Program-made: the position numbers and the translations under genes | The notes under the pieces: model-generated | Told to the model about the DNA's origin: nothing | Databases searched by the model: none | What the model saw: only the letters and a program-made list of their open reading frames with translations | Source of the DNA: Thermodesulfobacteriota bacterium | GTDB lineage: Bacteria; Desulfobacterota; Syntrophobacteria; BM002 | Reading direction: 5' to 3' | NCBI GenBank assembly: GCA_947259475.1 | Contig: CAMYLW010000146.1 | Coordinates: forward strand, 3,788 to 9,256 | DNA: 5,469 nucleotides | In this document: in pieces, positions 5,249 through 5,469 of the stretch | How the letters are laid out: each line of letters opens with the position of its first letter | Numbering within the stretch: position 1 is the stretch's first letter

Positions 5249-5469
5249 GTGCCTGGTGAAAATGAATCTATGACGTTGGAACAACAACAGGACATGGTAC
5301 GGGTTCACACGGTGGAGAATCGCTTTGAGGCTGATCTGTTGGTTCAGGCACTGCGTCAGGAGAACATACCAGTGCTACTTCGCCGCTTTGAAGAGACCGC
5401 TTATGATGGTCTTTTTGTAACGCAAATGGGCTGGGGTGCCATTCTGGTGCCAGGGGACTACGAGGAAGA
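5249..5469 (+). CDS. DUF2007-type putative signal-transducing protein, partial
   Basis: The 3' end runs off the window; 73 codons are present. From residue 17 the sequence reads VRVHTVENRFEADLLVQALR, then ENIPVLLRRFEE and GWGAILVPGDYEE. This pattern, a short strand, an N-x-x-EA helix, a second strand, then a strand ending in V-P-x-D/E, fits DUF2007 (PF09413), small proteins annotated as putative signal transducers, of unknown biochemical role and often Zn-ribbon-associated or PII-like in fold. The start is uncertain: GTG 5249 (with the GGGAGG site), ATG 5270 and ATG 5294 are all in frame, the last giving MVRVHT as many family members begin. Nothing in its context suggests a specific partner. 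Confidence 0.7.
   Translation, partial: MPGENESMTLEQQQDMVRVHTVENRFEADLLVQALRQENIPVLLRRFEETAYDGLFVTQMGWGAILVPGDYEE

Overview
This window is a run of small to medium genes that all read on the + strand. It most resembles an anaerobic Deltaproteobacterium (Desulfobacterota). That placement is an inference from three things: a corrinoid-protein-type [4Fe-4S] domain in a stand-alone protein, a DUF1232–J-domain fusion, and AT-rich intergenic repeats built on AAATCCGAA/TTCGGATTT. No rRNA, tRNA, CRISPR array, transposase or integrase is visible.

Layout. Positions 1-300 hold no convincing gene, only a candidate extended -10 promoter and a 31-codon mini-ORF. Positions 301-837 encode an unrecognised soluble protein. 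Positions 838-1308 hold a second unrecognised ORF with an unclear, possibly frameshifted, 5' end and a Cys/His-rich tail. An endonuclease/exonuclease/phosphatase (EEP) family protein follows at 1421-2209, with a TTG start set by a good Shine-Dalgarno site. Positions 2278-2856 encode an exported protein with a signal peptide. After a 35-bp degenerate heptamer repeat comes a nitrilase-superfamily protein (2962-3783) whose nucleophilic Cys is replaced by Ser. Next is a small membrane protein joining DUF1232 to a C-terminal J domain (3894-4322). A structured intergenic repeat separates it from a [4Fe-4S] protein (4549-5088). A second inverted-repeat element with a GATTTCG tandem tract follows, and the window ends inside a DUF2007-type gene (5249 to the edge).

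How the genes relate. Gaps of about 70-230 bp, each gene with its own Shine-Dalgarno, argue for loosely grouped genes rather than one tight operon. No single pathway links them. The clearest biochemical roles are phosphoester hydrolysis (EEP protein), Hsp70 recruitment at the membrane (DUF1232–J) and an Fe-S protein of unknown partner. The most notable points are the Ser-for-Cys nitrilase homologue, the two related AAATCCGAA-type intergenic elements flanking the Fe-S gene, two independent 7-bp-period tandem repeats, and the probable frameshift or paralogy in the 838-1308 region. I see no defence system or other clearly new multi-gene system here.
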